Source: Prochlorococcus sp. AG-355-N18
Lineage (GTDB): Bacteria; Cyanobacteriota; Cyanobacteriia; PCC-6307; Cyanobiaceae
DNA length: 64,000 bases
Reading direction: 5' to 3'
NCBI GenBank assembly: GCA_003278535.1
Contig: QCEG01000002.1
Span: 1 to 64,000, forward strand
The notes beneath the pieces are model-generated. The model was not told the origin of the DNA. It saw only the letters and a program-made list of their open reading frames with translations, and ran no database searches. Positions 18,640 to 29,036 of the stretch are shown piece after piece. The translations under genes were made by a program, and so were the position numbers. The number at the start of each line of letters is the position of its first letter. Within the stretch, counting starts at the first letter, position 1.

Positions 18640-19199
18640 AATTTATCTAAAAATTGTTTAGCTCTAAACCAAGCTGTCACAGTTTTTGCGTCAAGAATTT
18701 CATCCCCACTAGCAATAAGATTATCTAGTTCTTCGGGCTCTAAAATTAATACTTCTATATCTTCATCTAAATCTCCTTTAACCTCGGAATTTAATTTGTT
18801 TAAATCACGAGCTAAAAATAAATAAATTTCTTCATCTGCATAACCAGGAGCAGGGACAAGAGTTCCCAGTTCATCCCATTTTTTTGCACTGAATCCAGTT
18901 TCTTCTTGTATTTCTCTTTTAATTGAATTAATAGGTGTTTCACCTATTTCTAATGTACCTGCTGGAAATTCTAATAAATACCTTGAAACAGCAAATCTAT
19001 ATTGCCGAAGAATGATAACCTTATTGTCTTTTGTAATAGGTACGGCTAACGCTGCACCAGGATGCTTAATATATCCATATTCACCTTCATGTCCATTTGG
19101 AAGCTCAATTCTATTTATTTCGAAACTAAATTTTTTTGACTTTAACTCAGATATTTTTTCTTTAAAAATTGATCTTCTTATAAGGTTTTTTTTGCCCAT
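18636..19199 (-). CDS. Nudix hydrolase, ADP-ribose pyrophosphatase-like
   Basis: A 187-residue protein with a complete Nudix box GTLEIGETPINSIKREIQEETGFS (spread over residues near 97-120) that binds Mg2+ and pyrophosphate. The preceding strand VIILRQYRFAVSRYLLEFPAG matches ADP-ribose/NADH-type Nudix enzymes, so turnover of ADP-ribose or a related nucleotide sugar is the best guess. It is the first gene of a pair with phrB, sharing a 4-base ATGA overlap, which may point to a joint role in stress clean-up. Confidence 0.9.
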   Translation of the reverse strand: MGKKNLIRRSIFKEKISELKSKKFSFEINRIELPNGHEGEYGYIKHPGAALAVPITKDNKVIILRQYRFAVSRYLLEFPAGTLEIGETPINSIKREIQEETGFSAKKWDELGTLVPAPGYADEEIYLFLARDLNKLNSEVKGDLDEDIEVLILEPEELDNLIASGDEILDAKTVTAWFRAKQFLDKL

Positions 19200-19250
19200 A
19201 ATTTTTAAATAAAAATAGCCTAACAGTTATCTTTTGGTTTTGTAAATCAT

Positions 19251-19826
19251 TTATATAGACCATTTTGGTGCATCAAACTTTGTGATTTTTTGGTTTCTAC
19301 TTAAGATTTCAGATAGTGGCGTAATAACAAAATTCCGATTCATGAATCTAGGGTGAGGTAATGTTAATTCCTCGTCAACCGTATGAAAATCTTCCCACCA
19401 AAGAATATCTAAATCGAGACATCTTGATAGCCATTTCTTGCCCTTTGGCGTCTCTTCTCGTCCGAAAAATCTCTCTAACTTTTTTAGCTCTTTTAAAAGT
19501 AATTTCGCCTTTTTATTTGATGGTTTTGGAAAAGAATTACTTTTTATAAGCAATAAAGTATTTAAATAATTTGGCTGCTCATTTTCAACACCATGGGGTA
19601 ATGTCTCATAAATTGAAGACCAAAAAAAGTTTGCATGAAATTTACTTTTCTCTTCTTTCTTTTTGTTAGAACTATCTCCCCACTCATTTATTATTTCCTC
19701 TATTTTTGGTTTGCAAATTAATAGTGACTCAAGAGGGCTTCCGAATTTACTATCAATATTTGCTCCGAGGGATATACATAGTCCATTTTTGATATTAAGA
19801 TTTGATAATTCCACTACAAAAAACAA
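19251..19826 (-). CDS. folK: 2-amino-4-hydroxy-6-hydroxymethyldihydropteridine pyrophosphokinase
   Basis: Up to 191 residues; the enzyme transfers pyrophosphate from ATP to the pterin in folate synthesis. The signature [13 protein letters not shown] with [18 protein letters not shown] is diagnostic, and [17 protein letters not shown] precedes it as usual. The N-terminal [12 protein letters not shown] matches the family. The start is uncertain: TTG at 19826 or GTG at 19814, and no ribosome site favours either. It is divergent from chlD with 36 bp between the starts. Confidence 0.92.
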   Translation of the reverse strand: MFFVVELSNLNIKNGLCISLGANIDSKFGSPLESLLICKPKIEEIINEWGDSSNKKKEEKSKFHANFFWSSIYETLPHGVENEQPNYLNTLLLIKSNSFPKPSNKKAKLLLKELKKLERFFGREETPKGKKWLSRCLDLDILWWEDFHTVDEELTLPHPRFMNRNFVITPLSEILSRNQKITKFDAPKWSI

Positions 19827-19862
19827 AGTTATTGGATAAATTCTATATCAGGCATTTTTAAA

Positions 19863-22043
19863 GTGATTTTGAACCCCGAGTTACAAGAAAAAGGAGAAAT
19901 AAAAGATTTAACGAAGTCAAAGGATTCTTTTAGAGCTTTCCCTTTGGCGGCAATTACAGGTCATAGTTTATTGAAGTTATCTTTGCTTTTGGCAGCAGTT
20001 GATCCCAGTTTAGGAGGAGTGATTATCGCTGGCGGAAGAGGTACCGGTAAGTCAGTATTAGCTAGGGGCTTGCATACATTACTCCCTCCTATAGAAGTAT
20101 TAGATAATGAATCAATAATGGAAAAGCAAACTATCAGTAATGGTCAAACTTTATTAAGACCTATTGGTAGGAACCTAGATCCAGATAAACCAGAGGAATG
20201 GGATATTAGTACTAATAAATTGTTGGAGGAGGTAATTGGAAATGATTATTTGAATCAAATTGAAGAAATTCCGAAAAAAGTAAAAGAGGCTCCATTTATT
20301 CAAGTTCCCATTGGCATAACTGAAGACAGGCTTGTTGGATCAATTGACGTCGCTGCATCATTAAGTACGGGGGAACAAGTTTTTCAACCTGGCATTTTAG
20401 CAGAGGCTCATAGAGGTGTTCTTTATGTAGATGATATAAATTTACTGGATGATGGCATTGTAAATTTAATTCTTGAAGCGACAGGAAGAGAGAAAAATAA
20501 TATTGAGAGAGATGGTTTAAGCCTTTCTCATCCTTGTAAATCACTTTTAATTGCAACGTATAATCCTGAAGAAGGTACTTTAAGAGATCATGTTTTAGAT
20601 CGTTTTGCTATTGTTCTTTCCGCAGATCAATCTATTGATAATGCTCAAAGAGTTGAGATTACAAAATCTGTTTTATCACACTCAGAAAATAATATTAAAT
20701 TTTCAGAAAAATGGTCGGAAGAATCTGATAATTTATCCACTCAATTAATTTTGGCAAGGCAATGGTTAAAGGATGTCAAGATAACAAAAGAGCAAATAAC
20801 TTATTTAGTGAATGAAGCTCTTAGAGGTGGAGTAGAAGGACATAGGTCAGAATTATTTGCAGTAAAAGTAGCAAAGGCTAATGCAGCACTTCGAGGCGAT
20901 GAGAATGTAAGTTCTGAAGATCTAAAAGTCGCAGTAAGGTTAGTTATTCTTCCACGAGCAATGCAAATACCTCCAGAAGATGATGATATTCAACCACCTC
21001 CTCCAGAGGATCAGAGTCCGCCACCACCACAATCAAACAATGAAGATTCTGAACCTGAGACTAGTGAAAATGATAATGAGCAAGATCAAGAACAAGAAGA
21101 AGATAATTCTGATGGAGAAGATGAATCTACTCCCGAAATACCTGAAGAATTTATATTAGATCCCGAGGCATGTATGGTTGATCCTGATTTATTGCTTTTT
21201 TCATCAGCTAAAGCTAAAGCAGGGAATAGCGGGAGTAGATCAGTTATATTTAGTGATAGTAGAGGAAGGTATGTAAAACCTATAATTCCAAGAGGTAAAG
21301 TCAAAAGAATTGCGGTAGATGCGACTTTGCGAGCTGCAGCACCTTATCAAAAATCACGAAGATTAAGAAACCCAAATAAATCAATAGTTATTGAAGAAAA
21401 TGATTTTAGGGCAAAACTTCTACAAAAAAAGGCGGGGGCTTTAGTAATTTTTCTGGTTGATGCTAGTGGTTCTATGGCTTTAAATAGAATGCAAAGTGCC
21501 AAAGGCGCTGTAATTAGACTTTTGACCGAGGCATATGAAAATAGAGATGAAGTAGCTCTTATTCCTTTTAGAGGTAATCAGGCAGAAGTGCTTTTACCTC
21601 CAACAAGATCTATAACTGCTGCAAAAAGAAGGTTGGAAACAATGCCTTGTGGTGGTGGATCCCCTTTGGCTCATGGACTGACACAATCAGCAAAAGTAGC
21701 AAAAAATGCTCTTTCAACAGGAGATATAGGTCAAGTTATTGTTGTTGGGATCACTGATGGCCGAGGAAATGTACCATTAGGATTATCTCTAGGACAAAAT
21801 GAGGTTGAGGGAAAAGATAACGAAAATGAAAATGTCAATTTAAAACAGGAGGTTCTAGATATAGCTGCAAAATATCCCATGCTTGGGATAAAACTCTTGG
21901 TAATTGATACAGAGAGAAAATTTATAGCAAGTGGATTCGGTAAAGAATTAGCAGAGGCTGCTCAAGGTAAATACGTCCAATTGCCAAAAGCTACAGATAA
22001 GGCAATCGCAGCTATGGCTTTAAATGCTATCAATGAATTCTAA
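19863..22043 (+). CDS. chlD: Magnesium-protoporphyrin chelatase subunit D
   Basis: A 726-residue platform subunit of Mg-chelatase, which with ChlI and ChlH inserts Mg2+ into protoporphyrin IX, the first committed step to chlorophyll. The N-terminal AAA+ domain has Walker A GGRGTGKS (57-64) and the Walker B-like [12 protein letters not shown] low-complexity linker (about residues 370-426) is first proline-rich and then very acidic. The C-terminal von Willebrand A domain has a full MIDAS motif VDASGSMA near residue 533. The start is GTG at 19863. It is convergent with the MCE gene, with 7 bp between. Confidence 0.97.
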   Translation: MILNPELQEKGEIKDLTKSKDSFRAFPLAAITGHSLLKLSLLLAAVDPSLGGVIIAGGRGTGKSVLARGLHTLLPPIEVLDNESIMEKQTISNGQTLLRPIGRNLDPDKPEEWDISTNKLLEEVIGNDYLNQIEEIPKKVKEAPFIQVPIGITEDRLVGSIDVAASLSTGEQVFQPGILAEAHRGVLYVDDINLLDDGIVNLILEATGREKNNIERDGLSLSHPCKSLLIATYNPEEGTLRDHVLDRFAIVLSADQSIDNAQRVEITKSVLSHSENNIKFSEKWSEESDNLSTQLILARQWLKDVKITKEQITYLVNEALRGGVEGHRSELFAVKVAKANAALRGDENVSSEDLKVAVRLVILPRAMQIPPEDDDIQPPPPEDQSPPPPQSNNEDSEPETSENDNEQDQEQEEDNSDGEDESTPEIPEEFILDPEACMVDPDLLLFSSAKAKAGNSGSRSVIFSDSRGRYVKPIIPRGKVKRIAVDATLRAAAPYQKSRRLRNPNKSIVIEENDFRAKLLQKKAGALVIFLVDASGSMALNRMQSAKGAVIRLLTEAYENRDEVALIPFRGNQAEVLLPPTRSITAAKRRLETMPCGGGSPLAHGLTQSAKVAKNALSTGDIGQVIVVGITDGRGNVPLGLSLGQNEVEGKDNENENVNLKQEVLDIAAKYPMLGIKLLVIDTERKFIASGFGKELAEAAQGKYVQLPKATDKAIAAMALNAINEF

Positions 22044-22050
22044 ATATTTC

Positions 22051-22896
22051 TTATGGATAAATTTCGTTCAGGAATTTTGATAGTCCAATCGTTAAATCTC
22101 TTATTGATCTAGTTAATTCTTTATCTTGTGTTAATTTTTCAAAATCATCACTCATATTATCAATTTTGGTTGAGATAGACCTAGCAGCATTAATTGTCAA
22201 TTTAATGTCATTAAGTGTTTCTTTGTCATCAATTTTAGACAAAATGTTATTTAAATGATTGGCAGCAATTGTAATTTCTTTTATTAGAGGTTCAACTCTT
22301 TGTAGTTCTTGTGTCGATAAATAAATTAATTCATCAAGATTTTCTTGTGTTCTATCAAATTGGTCAATTGAGTTAACGATGTTTTCAATTAAGTTTTCTT
22401 GATTTGTTTCTTTTAAAAGTTGACTTATTTTATTAGTTATATTCGAGAGACTTGATAGTTGCTTACCAGTAATAGTGTCTCCCTGACAAATAATTAATTT
22501 GGTATTGCATTTTTCGGATATAGGTTTTGCAATATTTTTAGGAATTGTCTTGTCACTAGTTTCTAAAGCAACTTGAACGTCTCCGCCAAGGAAAGAATTT
22601 GTAACTACCCTGGCAAACGCTGGCCTTGGAAGAATAATTTCAGGATTATTTAAAACTATTTTTGCTTTAATTGATTCATTCGTAAACAAGATATCTTCTA
22701 TCGATCCAACTAAGATTCCTCTGTAAGTAACTGGAGATTTTTTTGATAAACCGCTTGCGTTATTGAATTCAGCAAAGAGGTACCAATTTTTTGATGATAA
22801 TCTAACTCCTCTGAGCCAAAAAGAAAAAAATGTGAATATTAAAATTCCTCCTAATAAGGAAAAACCAACTATTGAATCTCGTAAGCTTCTACGCAT
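22051..22896 (-). CDS. MCE-domain (MlaD-type) lipid transporter protein
   Basis: A 281-residue protein with one N-terminal membrane anchor (GFSLLGGILIFTFFSFWL), then a single MCE domain (NASGLSKKSPVTYRGILVGSIEDI to about residue 130), then a long alpha-helical tail rich in N, I and E. In Gram-negative bacteria MlaD binds lipid and links the inner-membrane permease to the periplasm; cyanobacterial and chloroplast relatives (TGD2) move lipids to the thylakoid or envelope. It lies 5 bp downstream of the ATPase gene in one transcription unit. The permease (MlaE/TGD1) is not encoded in this window. Confidence 0.87.
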   Translation of the reverse strand: MRRSLRDSIVGFSLLGGILIFTFFSFWLRGVRLSSKNWYLFAEFNNASGLSKKSPVTYRGILVGSIEDILFTNESIKAKIVLNNPEIILPRPAFARVVTNSFLGGDVQVALETSDKTIPKNIAKPISEKCNTKLIICQGDTITGKQLSSLSNITNKISQLLKETNQENLIENIVNSIDQFDRTQENLDELIYLSTQELQRVEPLIKEITIAANHLNNILSKIDDKETLNDIKLTINAARSISTKIDNMSDDFEKLTQDKELTRSIRDLTIGLSKFLNEIYP

Positions 22897-22901
22897 AATT
22901 T

Positions 22902-23687
22902 CTAAATGTCTTTGGGTTGCATTGGACCATCAAGTTTTCCATTCCTAAATTGAAATACATAGGGATCTTTACTCTTTTTAAATTCATCAATTGAGCCAGC
23001 CCATCTGAATTTGCCTCCATAAAGCATTAAAACTTTATCTGAAGTCCTTTCTATAGTACTAAGAACATGGCTAACTACAATAGATGATCCGCTAGCTTTA
23101 TCATTTGTTTTATTGATTAAATCTTCAATTCTTGATGATGCAATTGGATCAAGGCCGGCAGTTGGTTCATCGAAAAGTAATAAAGGTTTAGATTTTGCAT
23201 TAAGAGTTTGATCAGTAATTAATGCTCTGGCAAAACTTACTCTTTTTTGCATGCCTCCGCTTAATTCATTTGGAAGTTTATTCTCAACATTAAATAATCC
23301 TACCTCAGCTAAGCATTCAGATACTATTTCATGAATTAACTTTTTAGATAAGTTTTTATTTCTCTTAAGGAGAAAACCTACATTTTCTTCAATAGTTAAA
23401 GATCCTAATAAAGCCGGGTTCTGAAAAACTAGTCTTACATCAGGAGGATTATTTTGATCTAATCTCAAATATGTTTGCTTCTCACCAAATATTCTTAATT
23501 CTCCTTTGGTAGGTAAAATGAGTCCTGCTAATATTTTTAATATAGTTGATTTACCAGAACCTGAGGGGCCAACAATAGCTAATTTCTCCCCATCATTAAG
23601 TTCAAAATTTATTTGATTAAGCACATTAAATTCGCCCCAGCTTATTGAGAGGTTTTTTGTTTCAACTGCATGTTTTGATTTTTTCAA
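22902..23687 (-). CDS. ABC transporter ATP-binding protein, MlaF/TGD3-like
   Basis: A 261-residue nucleotide-binding subunit. Walker A is GPSGSGKST, the signature LSGGMQKRVSFARAL, Walker B LLLFDEPTAGLDP, and the switch His lies in VVSHVLSTI. GGMQKR in the signature is characteristic of the Mkl/MlaF group that works with MCE proteins, in keeping with the MCE gene 5 bp downstream. The start is TTG at 23687. It would power lipid transfer between membranes together with a permease encoded elsewhere. Confidence 0.9.
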   Translation of the reverse strand: MKKSKHAVETKNLSISWGEFNVLNQINFELNDGEKLAIVGPSGSGKSTILKILAGLILPTKGELRIFGEKQTYLRLDQNNPPDVRLVFQNPALLGSLTIEENVGFLLKRNKNLSKKLIHEIVSECLAEVGLFNVENKLPNELSGGMQKRVSFARALITDQTLNAKSKPLLLFDEPTAGLDPIASSRIEDLINKTNDKASGSSIVVSHVLSTIERTSDKVLMLYGGKFRWAGSIDEFKKSKDPYVFQFRNGKLDGPMQPKDI

Positions 23688-23817
23688 AACTTATTTAAAG
23701 AGCATCTATTTATTTCATTTTGCCTATTTTTAGAAATAAAAAAAGGATCTATGAATTTGATTTATAATGATTCCATATAACTTCAAATTTGAGAAATATA
23801 ATTTAAGGGATTTTTTA

Positions 23818-25203
23818 ATGAATAAGCGTCAAAAAAGGGTAAGAAGATACTATAAAAATTTTAGAAAGTCTAACTTTGACTTATTCAAGAAAATCTTAAG
23901 AATTTTGAGTTGGCTTTTGCCAGGTTTGGTAATAAAAAGATGGATGTTTACATCTGCGATAGGTTTTTTGACTACATTATTAGGCGTGGCAATTTGGACA
24001 AATTTAAGACCACTCTATTGGCTTATTGAAATCTTTTTTTCGGTGATTACAGGTTTAACTAGTATTCTGCCTGTCTCATTGATGGGACCATTGATTTTTG
24101 TTATTGGCATATTACTAATAGGAATTGGCCAGAATAGAAGTATTAATTCTATTCAAAAAGCGCTTGTTCCAGAAAAAGATACATTTTTAGTTGATGCATT
24201 AAGAGTTAAAAGTAAATTAAATAGAGGCCCAAATATTGTTGCAATTGGGGGAGGTACAGGCTTATCTACCTTATTGAAAGGCTTAAAAAATTACAGTAGT
24301 AATATTACCGCAATCGTAACTGTATCCGATGATGGTGGAAGTAGTGGAATTCTCAGAAAACAATTAGGTGTGCAACCTCCAGGAGATATTAGAAATTGTT
24401 TAGCAGCCTTATCTAACGAAGAACCTACTTTGACTAGATTATTTCAGTACAGATTTTCAGAGGGTAGTGGCCTTGAAGGGCATAGTTTTGGAAATCTATT
24501 CTTGTCAGCTTTAACAACAATCACAGGCAGTTTAGAAAAAGCAGTCCAAGCCTCAAGTAAGGTTTTGGCGGTACAAGGTCAAGTTTTACCTGCAACAAAT
24601 ATTGATGTTATGTTATGGGCCGAATTAGAAGATGGTGAAAAAATTTTTGGTGAAAGCAAGATCAGTAAATCTAAAAAATTAATTTCGAGGATAGGGTACT
24701 TACCAGAAAATCCTTCAGCTCTTCCGAGTGCTCTTGAATCTATAAAAGAAGCTGATTTAATTGTTCTTGGCCCAGGTAGTTTATACACTTCTTTATTGCC
24801 TAATCTTTTAGTACCAGAGATAGTGGATGCTTTATTGCAAAGTAATGCTCCTAAAATTTATATAAGTAATTTGATGACTCAGCCTGGAGAAACTGATGGA
24901 CTTGATGTCTATCAACATATCAAAGCAATAGAAAAACAACTATCAAATTTTGGAGTTAACGTTCGAATTTTTAACTCAATCTTATCTCAGATTCAATTTG
25001 AAAAGTCTCCTTTGGTAGATTATTACGAAAGTAGAGGCGCAGAGCCTGTCAAATGTAATAAGGAAAAATTATTATCAGAGGGTTATTATGTTTTGCAAGC
25101 ACCATTATATTCAAAAAGAATAACTCCAACTCTTAGACATGATCCAAGGAGACTCGCAAGAGCAGTTATGTTTATTTACCGCAAATTAAAAAAATTAAAC
25201 TAA
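23818..25203 (+). CDS. YvcK/CofD-like protein with N-terminal membrane anchor (UPF0052)
   Basis: About 461 residues. The C-terminal 330 residues are a CofD/YvcK domain, with [17 protein letters not shown] for nucleotide binding, [16 protein letters not shown] and [16 protein letters not shown]. Before it are two hydrophobic segments ([15 protein letters not shown] and [17 protein letters not shown]) and a very basic start ([17 protein letters not shown]), so this form is membrane-bound. In Bacillus, YvcK binds UDP-GlcNAc and affects carbon flow and cell-wall synthesis; the cyanobacterial role is not established. ATG 23818 has AAGGGA upstream, while ATG 23767 lacks a site, so I chose the former. 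It ends 4 bp inside the convergent ndhJ. Confidence 0.86.
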   Translation: MNKRQKRVRRYYKNFRKSNFDLFKKILRILSWLLPGLVIKRWMFTSAIGFLTTLLGVAIWTNLRPLYWLIEIFFSVITGLTSILPVSLMGPLIFVIGILLIGIGQNRSINSIQKALVPEKDTFLVDALRVKSKLNRGPNIVAIGGGTGLSTLLKGLKNYSSNITAIVTVSDDGGSSGILRKQLGVQPPGDIRNCLAALSNEEPTLTRLFQYRFSEGSGLEGHSFGNLFLSALTTITGSLEKAVQASSKVLAVQGQVLPATNIDVMLWAELEDGEKIFGESKISKSKKLISRIGYLPENPSALPSALESIKEADLIVLGPGSLYTSLLPNLLVPEIVDALLQSNAPKIYISNLMTQPGETDGLDVYQHIKAIEKQLSNFGVNVRIFNSILSQIQFEKSPLVDYYESRGAEPVKCNKEKLLSEGYYVLQAPLYSKRITPTLRHDPRRLARAVMFIYRKLKKLN

Positions 25204-25730
25204 TAAGCATCTTGAAGTTCATAAAAATCTGGTTGAATATAATCTTTTCGTAATGGCCATCCTCTCCAATCTTCAGGCATTAATAATCTTTTTGGATTGG
25301 GATGATCAATAAAATTTATTCCATACATATCAAAAGTTTCTCTTTCTTGCCAATCACTTCCTTTAAAAATTTGATATAAGCTAGGGATTGATAAATCAGA
25401 ATTTCTTTTTAAGAAAACTTTTAATCTGACTTCTTTAATTTTTTCGATTTTTTGTAAGTCATCAACAGTTATAAAATGGTAGAAACTTACAAGATTTTTG
25501 CCTGGTCCCTCATCATATCCCCCTTGACATTGGAGATAGTTGAACCCGTAATTTCTTAAGGCAGATACTGCTTCATATAATTTGTTAGGTTCCACAGAAA
25601 TGTTTTCAATTCCAATGTGATCATCTGATAAAGATTGATTAGGAATTCCATCTTTAGACAAAGATTGACTTATAAAACCTTCTTTTTCGATTGAGGTATC
25701 TGAGGATTTAGCTAAACCGTCTTTTTCCAT
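25200..25730 (-). CDS. ndhJ: NDH-1 subunit J
   Basis: A 176-residue hydrophilic-arm subunit of the photosynthetic NDH-1 complex (NuoC homologue). The diagnostic block [22 protein letters not shown] and [19 protein letters not shown] is present. The first 50 residues are serine-rich and low-complexity ([15 protein letters not shown]), a divergent extension. The complex works on the thylakoid membrane in cyclic electron flow, respiration and CO2 uptake. Its ATG overlaps the stop of ndhK by one base, the last gene of the ndhC-ndhK-ndhJ operon. Confidence 0.96.
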   Translation of the reverse strand: MEKDGLAKSSDTSIEKEGFISQSLSKDGIPNQSLSDDHIGIENISVEPNKLYEAVSALRNYGFNYLQCQGGYDEGPGKNLVSFYHFITVDDLQKIEKIKEVRLKVFLKRNSDLSIPSLYQIFKGSDWQERETFDMYGINFIDHPNPKRLLMPEDWRGWPLRKDYIQPDFYELQDAY

Positions 25731-26464
25731 TATTCTTCTAGGGTATCAATAATCTCATCTTTTTCGGTATTTTCAGGTAATTCAGTTATTTTTTCTTTTT
25801 TTGAAGAGGAAATGACATTAGCTGAAGTTTTGTTTAGATATTCACCTGTATTTTCTGAGAAAACAAGATTCATTTCGTGATCAGATGTTATGTATCTGTG
25901 AGTTTGCTCTGTTTTTGTGCGCTCTAAAATTGACTCATTACCAACTTTTTTTCTTAATTTAATTACAGCATCAAAAATTGCTTCTGGTCTTGGTGGGCAT
26001 CCTGGAAGATATAGATCAACTGGTATTAATTTATCAACGCCTCTTACAGCAGTTGTAGAATCTGCGCTAAACATTCCTCCTGTGATTGTGCAAGCACCCA
26101 TGGCAATTACATATTTTGGTTCAGGCATTTGTTCATAAAGTCTTACAAGGGCTGGAGCCATCTTCATCGTTACTGTCCCTGCCACTATTAGCAAATCTGC
26201 TTGCCTTGGCGAGCTTCTAGGTACTAATCCAAATCTATCAAAATCAAATCTAGATCCTATTAAGGCAGCAAATTCTATAAAACAACAAGCTGTTCCATAC
26301 AAGAGAGGCCAAAGACTGCTTAGTCTAGCCCAATTATGAAGATCGTCTAAACTTGTCAATATAATATTTTCGCTTAAATCTGTAGTAACTTGCGGCCCAC
26401 CTAGAGGATTACAAGTTCCTTCTCGGATTTCTCTTATTGCTTTTGGGGATAATTGTGGATTCAA
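25730..26464 (-). CDS. ndhK: NDH-1 subunit K
   Basis: A 244-residue subunit that holds iron-sulfur cluster N2. The four ligand cysteines are visible: adjacent Cys60-Cys61 in GTACCFIEF, Cys125 in MGACTITGG, and Cys156 in [30 protein letters not shown] is the family core. The last 60 residues are a variable, charged tail. The start appears to be TTG at 26464 four bases after ndhC. It lies in the ndhCKJ operon. Confidence 0.97.
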   Translation of the reverse strand: MNPQLSPKAIREIREGTCNPLGGPQVTTDLSENIILTSLDDLHNWARLSSLWPLLYGTACCFIEFAALIGSRFDFDRFGLVPRSSPRQADLLIVAGTVTMKMAPALVRLYEQMPEPKYVIAMGACTITGGMFSADSTTAVRGVDKLIPVDLYLPGCPPRPEAIFDAVIKLRKKVGNESILERTKTEQTHRYITSDHEMNLVFSENTGEYLNKTSANVISSSKKEKITELPENTEKDEIIDTLEE

Positions 26465-26468
26465 CTTT

Positions 26469-26831
26469 TTAACTCCATTCTAAAGCACCTTTTCTCCATG
26501 CGTAGGCAAGGGCAATCACAAGTATTGCTATAAAGATTAAAGCCTCAATAAAAGCTAATAAGCCTAATCTATTGAAGGCAACAGCCCAAGGATAAAGGAA
26601 TACTGTCTCAACATCAAATATAACGAAAACCAAGGCAAACATATAATAACGAATATTAAATTGAATCCATGCTCCTCCAATAGGCTCCATTCCAGATTCA
26701 TATGTAAGTTTTCTTTCCCCTGTTCTGCCTTTTGGGGCAACGATGAGATTAGTAACTAAAGCTAATACTGGAACCGCTGCTGCAATTAAGAGGAAACCTA
26801 AAAAATATTCATAGCCAGTTAATAAAAACAT
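26469..26831 (-). CDS. ndhC: NDH-1 subunit C (subunit 3)
   Basis: A 120-residue membrane protein with three hydrophobic helices. The conserved loop after helix 1 reads [20 protein letters not shown], which lines the quinone site, and [16 protein letters not shown] is the second family signature. It starts the ndhC-ndhK-ndhJ transcript. It is divergent from the rubredoxin gene, leaving a 76-bp shared promoter region. Confidence 0.97.
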   Translation of the reverse strand: MFLLTGYEYFLGFLLIAAAVPVLALVTNLIVAPKGRTGERKLTYESGMEPIGGAWIQFNIRYYMFALVFVIFDVETVFLYPWAVAFNRLGLLAFIEALIFIAILVIALAYAWRKGALEWS

Positions 26832-26907
26832 TTTAAAAATTAATTTTGAATAAAAGTCGCTTAATTAGGCAAAATCTTTTAAAGTTCTTAAAGAACAATA
26901 ATAAACC

Positions 26908-27336
26908 GTGAGTGAAAACATTCAACCAGCCTCTGAGGAAAACAAAATAGTTCAAGACTTTGAGAAAGAAAAACTTTCTGAAAACTCCACAGGAGTAAAT
27001 GTTGAACAACCTACCCTTAATTTAGAACAAAAAAGATTCGAATGTAGAAGTTGTGGATACATTTATGATCCGTCTGAAGGAAATAAAAAATTAAACATAC
27101 CTAAAAATACGCCTTTTTCAGATTTGGATGGTAATACTTTTGCTTGCCCTGTGTGTCGAGCCGGTAAAAATTTTTATAAAGATATTGGCCCTAAATCTAA
27201 ACCTAGTGGTTTTGAAGAGAATTTAGTTTATGGATTTGGATTTAATAGTTTACCTCCTGGACAAAAAAATATATTGATTTTTGGAGGGTTGGCGTTCGCT
27301 GCAGCTATGTTCCTTTCTTTGTACTCTTTGCATTAA
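26908..27336 (+). CDS. rubA: Membrane-anchored rubredoxin (photosystem assembly)
   Basis: A 142-residue protein. A variable acidic N-terminal region (1-42) is followed by a rubredoxin domain with the iron ligands Cys46, Cys49 (CRSCGYIYDP) and Cys80, Cys83 (CPVCRAGKNFY). A C-terminal membrane helix (ILIFGGLAFAAAMFLSLYSL) anchors it to the thylakoid. In cyanobacteria and plants this protein (RubA/RBD1) is needed to build photosystems. The gene begins with GTG and heads the conserved order rubA-ycf48-psbEFLJ, with 9 bp to the next gene. Confidence 0.95.
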   Translation: MSENIQPASEENKIVQDFEKEKLSENSTGVNVEQPTLNLEQKRFECRSCGYIYDPSEGNKKLNIPKNTPFSDLDGNTFACPVCRAGKNFYKDIGPKSKPSGFEENLVYGFGFNSLPPGQKNILIFGGLAFAAAMFLSLYSLH

Positions 27337-27345
27337 TATAATTAA

Positions 27346-28362
27346 ATGAAAAATTTTTTTACCAGTATTCCTAATCTTCTTTTGTCTGTAGTTCTCTGTT
27401 TTGTTTTAAGCAGTTGTTCATCTACAGGTGTCAAGATTAATGAAAGCAGCCCTTGGAAAACAATTCATTTTGAGGATCAGGCTAATGCTTTAGATGTTGA
27501 TTTTATAGATGATAATCATGGTTTTTTAGTAGGTTCTAATAGACTTATTATGGAATCTAATGATGGAGGAGAAACTTGGGAAAAAAGAAATTTAGATTTA
27601 CCAACTGAAGAGAACTTTCGTCTTCTAGATATAGATTTTAAAGGTGAAGAGGGATGGTTAATAGGTCAGCCTTCATTAGTTATGCATACACTTGATGCAG
27701 GAAAGAATTGGACACGTTTATCTCTAGGTAACAAATTACCAGGCCAACCATTTCTAATAACAACTGTCGATGCAGGTGTTGCAGAATTGGCTACCACTGC
27801 AGGTGCTATTTATGAAACATCAGATAGTGGTGAATCATGGAATGCAAAGGTTGTAGATGCATCTGGTTCTGGAGGTGTAAGAGATTTAAGAAGAACTAAT
27901 AAAGGAGATTATGTCAGTGTAAGTAGTCTAGGTAATTTCTTTTCTACTTTGAAAAATGACAGTGATGCTTGGATAGCTCATCAAAGAGCCAGTAGCAAAA
28001 GAGTTCAAAGTATTGGTTTTAATCCAGAAGGAAGTTTATGGATGCTTTCTAGAGGAGCAGAAATTAGATTTAATGAAGATACTAATGATCTAGAAAATTG
28101 GTCAAAGCCTATTATACCAATTCTTAATGGATACAATTATCTAGACATGGGATGGGATCCGAATGGTGATATATGGGCTGGCGGGGGTAATGGAACTTTA
28201 ATAGTAAGTAAAGATCAAGGTAAAACTTGGAATAAAGATCCTATTGCTTCTGAATTACCAACAAACTACATTAAAATAGTTTTTCTTGATAAGGAGGCTT
28301 TAGAAAATCAAAAAGGATTTGTACTTGGCGAGCGTGGTTATATCCTTAAATGGAATAGCTAA
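27346..28362 (+). CDS. ycf48: Photosystem II assembly factor Ycf48 (HCF136 homologue)
   Basis: A 338-residue lipoprotein. The signal peptide ends in the lipobox LSSC with the lipidated Cys at 24. The rest is a seven-bladed beta-propeller with recurring Asp/Gly-x-Gly-x-x-W blocks ([52 protein letters not shown]). Ycf48 binds newly made D1 and helps form the reaction-centre complex on the lumen side. It sits between rubA and psbE in the operon; 136 bp, including a perfect inverted repeat, separate it from psbE. Confidence 0.96.
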   Translation: MKNFFTSIPNLLLSVVLCFVLSSCSSTGVKINESSPWKTIHFEDQANALDVDFIDDNHGFLVGSNRLIMESNDGGETWEKRNLDLPTEENFRLLDIDFKGEEGWLIGQPSLVMHTLDAGKNWTRLSLGNKLPGQPFLITTVDAGVAELATTAGAIYETSDSGESWNAKVVDASGSGGVRDLRRTNKGDYVSVSSLGNFFSTLKNDSDAWIAHQRASSKRVQSIGFNPEGSLWMLSRGAEIRFNEDTNDLENWSKPIIPILNGYNYLDMGWDPNGDIWAGGGNGTLIVSKDQGKTWNKDPIASELPTNYIKIVFLDKEALENQKGFVLGERGYILKWNS

Positions 28363-28455
28363 TTTTAAATAACCCGAGTTAATAGTAAAAAAAAAATTAA
28401 TTTTTGAAAGATTTAGCAACTGTCTGTAACCAACCTGTTAATTTCTTCGCGAACT

Positions 28456-28480
28456 TATGATTTTACACTGTAAAATCATA
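28456..28480. repeat. Perfect 12-bp inverted repeat in the psbE leader
   Basis: TATGATTTTACA (28456-28467), a single C, then TGTAAAATCATA (28469-28480). It ends 18 bp before the psbE ATG. It could be an operator for a dimeric regulator, or a hairpin in the psbEFLJ leader; a transcription terminator is unlikely, since no T run follows on the + strand. Confidence 0.7.
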
Positions 28481-28498
28481 GAGTAAACATTTGTGATT

Positions 28499-28747
28499 AT
28501 GGCCGCAGGTTCAACGGGTGAACGCCCATTTTTTGAAATAATCACCAGTATTAGATACTGGATTATTCATGCAGTAACATTACCAGCTATCTTTATAGCA
28601 GGCTTCTTATTTGTATATACAGGCTTAGCCTACGATGCTTTCGGAACTCCTCGTCCAGATAGTTATTTCCAATCATCTGAATCTAAAGCACCTGTCGTAA
28701 CACAAAGATATGAAGCTAAATCTCAACTAGATTTAAGAACAAAATAA
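28499..28747 (+). CDS. psbE: Cytochrome b559 alpha subunit
   Basis: An 82-residue protein with one membrane helix. The heme-ligand His is in [19 protein letters not shown], and the lumenal part [18 protein letters not shown] is typical. ATG at 28499 gives the family N-terminus [11 protein letters not shown]; an in-frame GTG at 28493 is possible but not needed. With PsbF it binds the heme of cytochrome b559 in the photosystem II core. First gene of psbE-psbF-psbL-psbJ. Confidence 0.98.
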
Positions 28748-28749
28748 CA

Positions 28750-28896
28750 ATGACTAATTCTCAAGCTCCAATGCAGGCTGCGGAAGTCCGCGTTTATCCT
28801 ATATTTACTGTCCGTTGGCTAGCAGTTCACGCTCTAGCGATTCCATCAGTATTCTTTCTAGGTTCTATTGCTGCTATGCAATTCGTAGCCCGATAA
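28750..28896 (+). CDS. psbF: Cytochrome b559 beta subunit
   Basis: A 48-residue protein, [20 protein letters not shown] then [20 protein letters not shown], ending AAMQFVAR. The His in [11 protein letters not shown] is the second axial heme ligand. It begins two bases after the psbE stop and is followed by psbL after 11 bp. Confidence 0.98.
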
Positions 28897-28907
28897 AATT
28901 AACTATC

Positions 28908-29027
28908 ATGCAAGTAAACGAAAATCCTAACAAAGTTCCAGTTGAACTTAATCGTACAAGCCTTTATTTAGGCTTACTATCAGTCTTTGTATTGGGAATT
29001 TTATTTTCCAGTTACTTTTTCAATTAA
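28908..29027 (+). CDS. psbL: Photosystem II protein L
   Basis: A 39-residue protein opening [20 protein letters not shown] and continuing as one membrane helix ([19 protein letters not shown]). [10 protein letters not shown] is the PsbL signature. PsbL sits at the monomer interface near the QA site. Third gene of the operon. Confidence 0.97.
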
Positions 29028-29036
29028 ATTAAAACT

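Noticed and set aside
20296-20556. Antisense open frame inside chlD
   Set aside because: It mirrors the codon pattern of chlD and has no ribosome site or recognisable product. The same holds for other antisense frames, for example 2198-2515 and 39462-39869.
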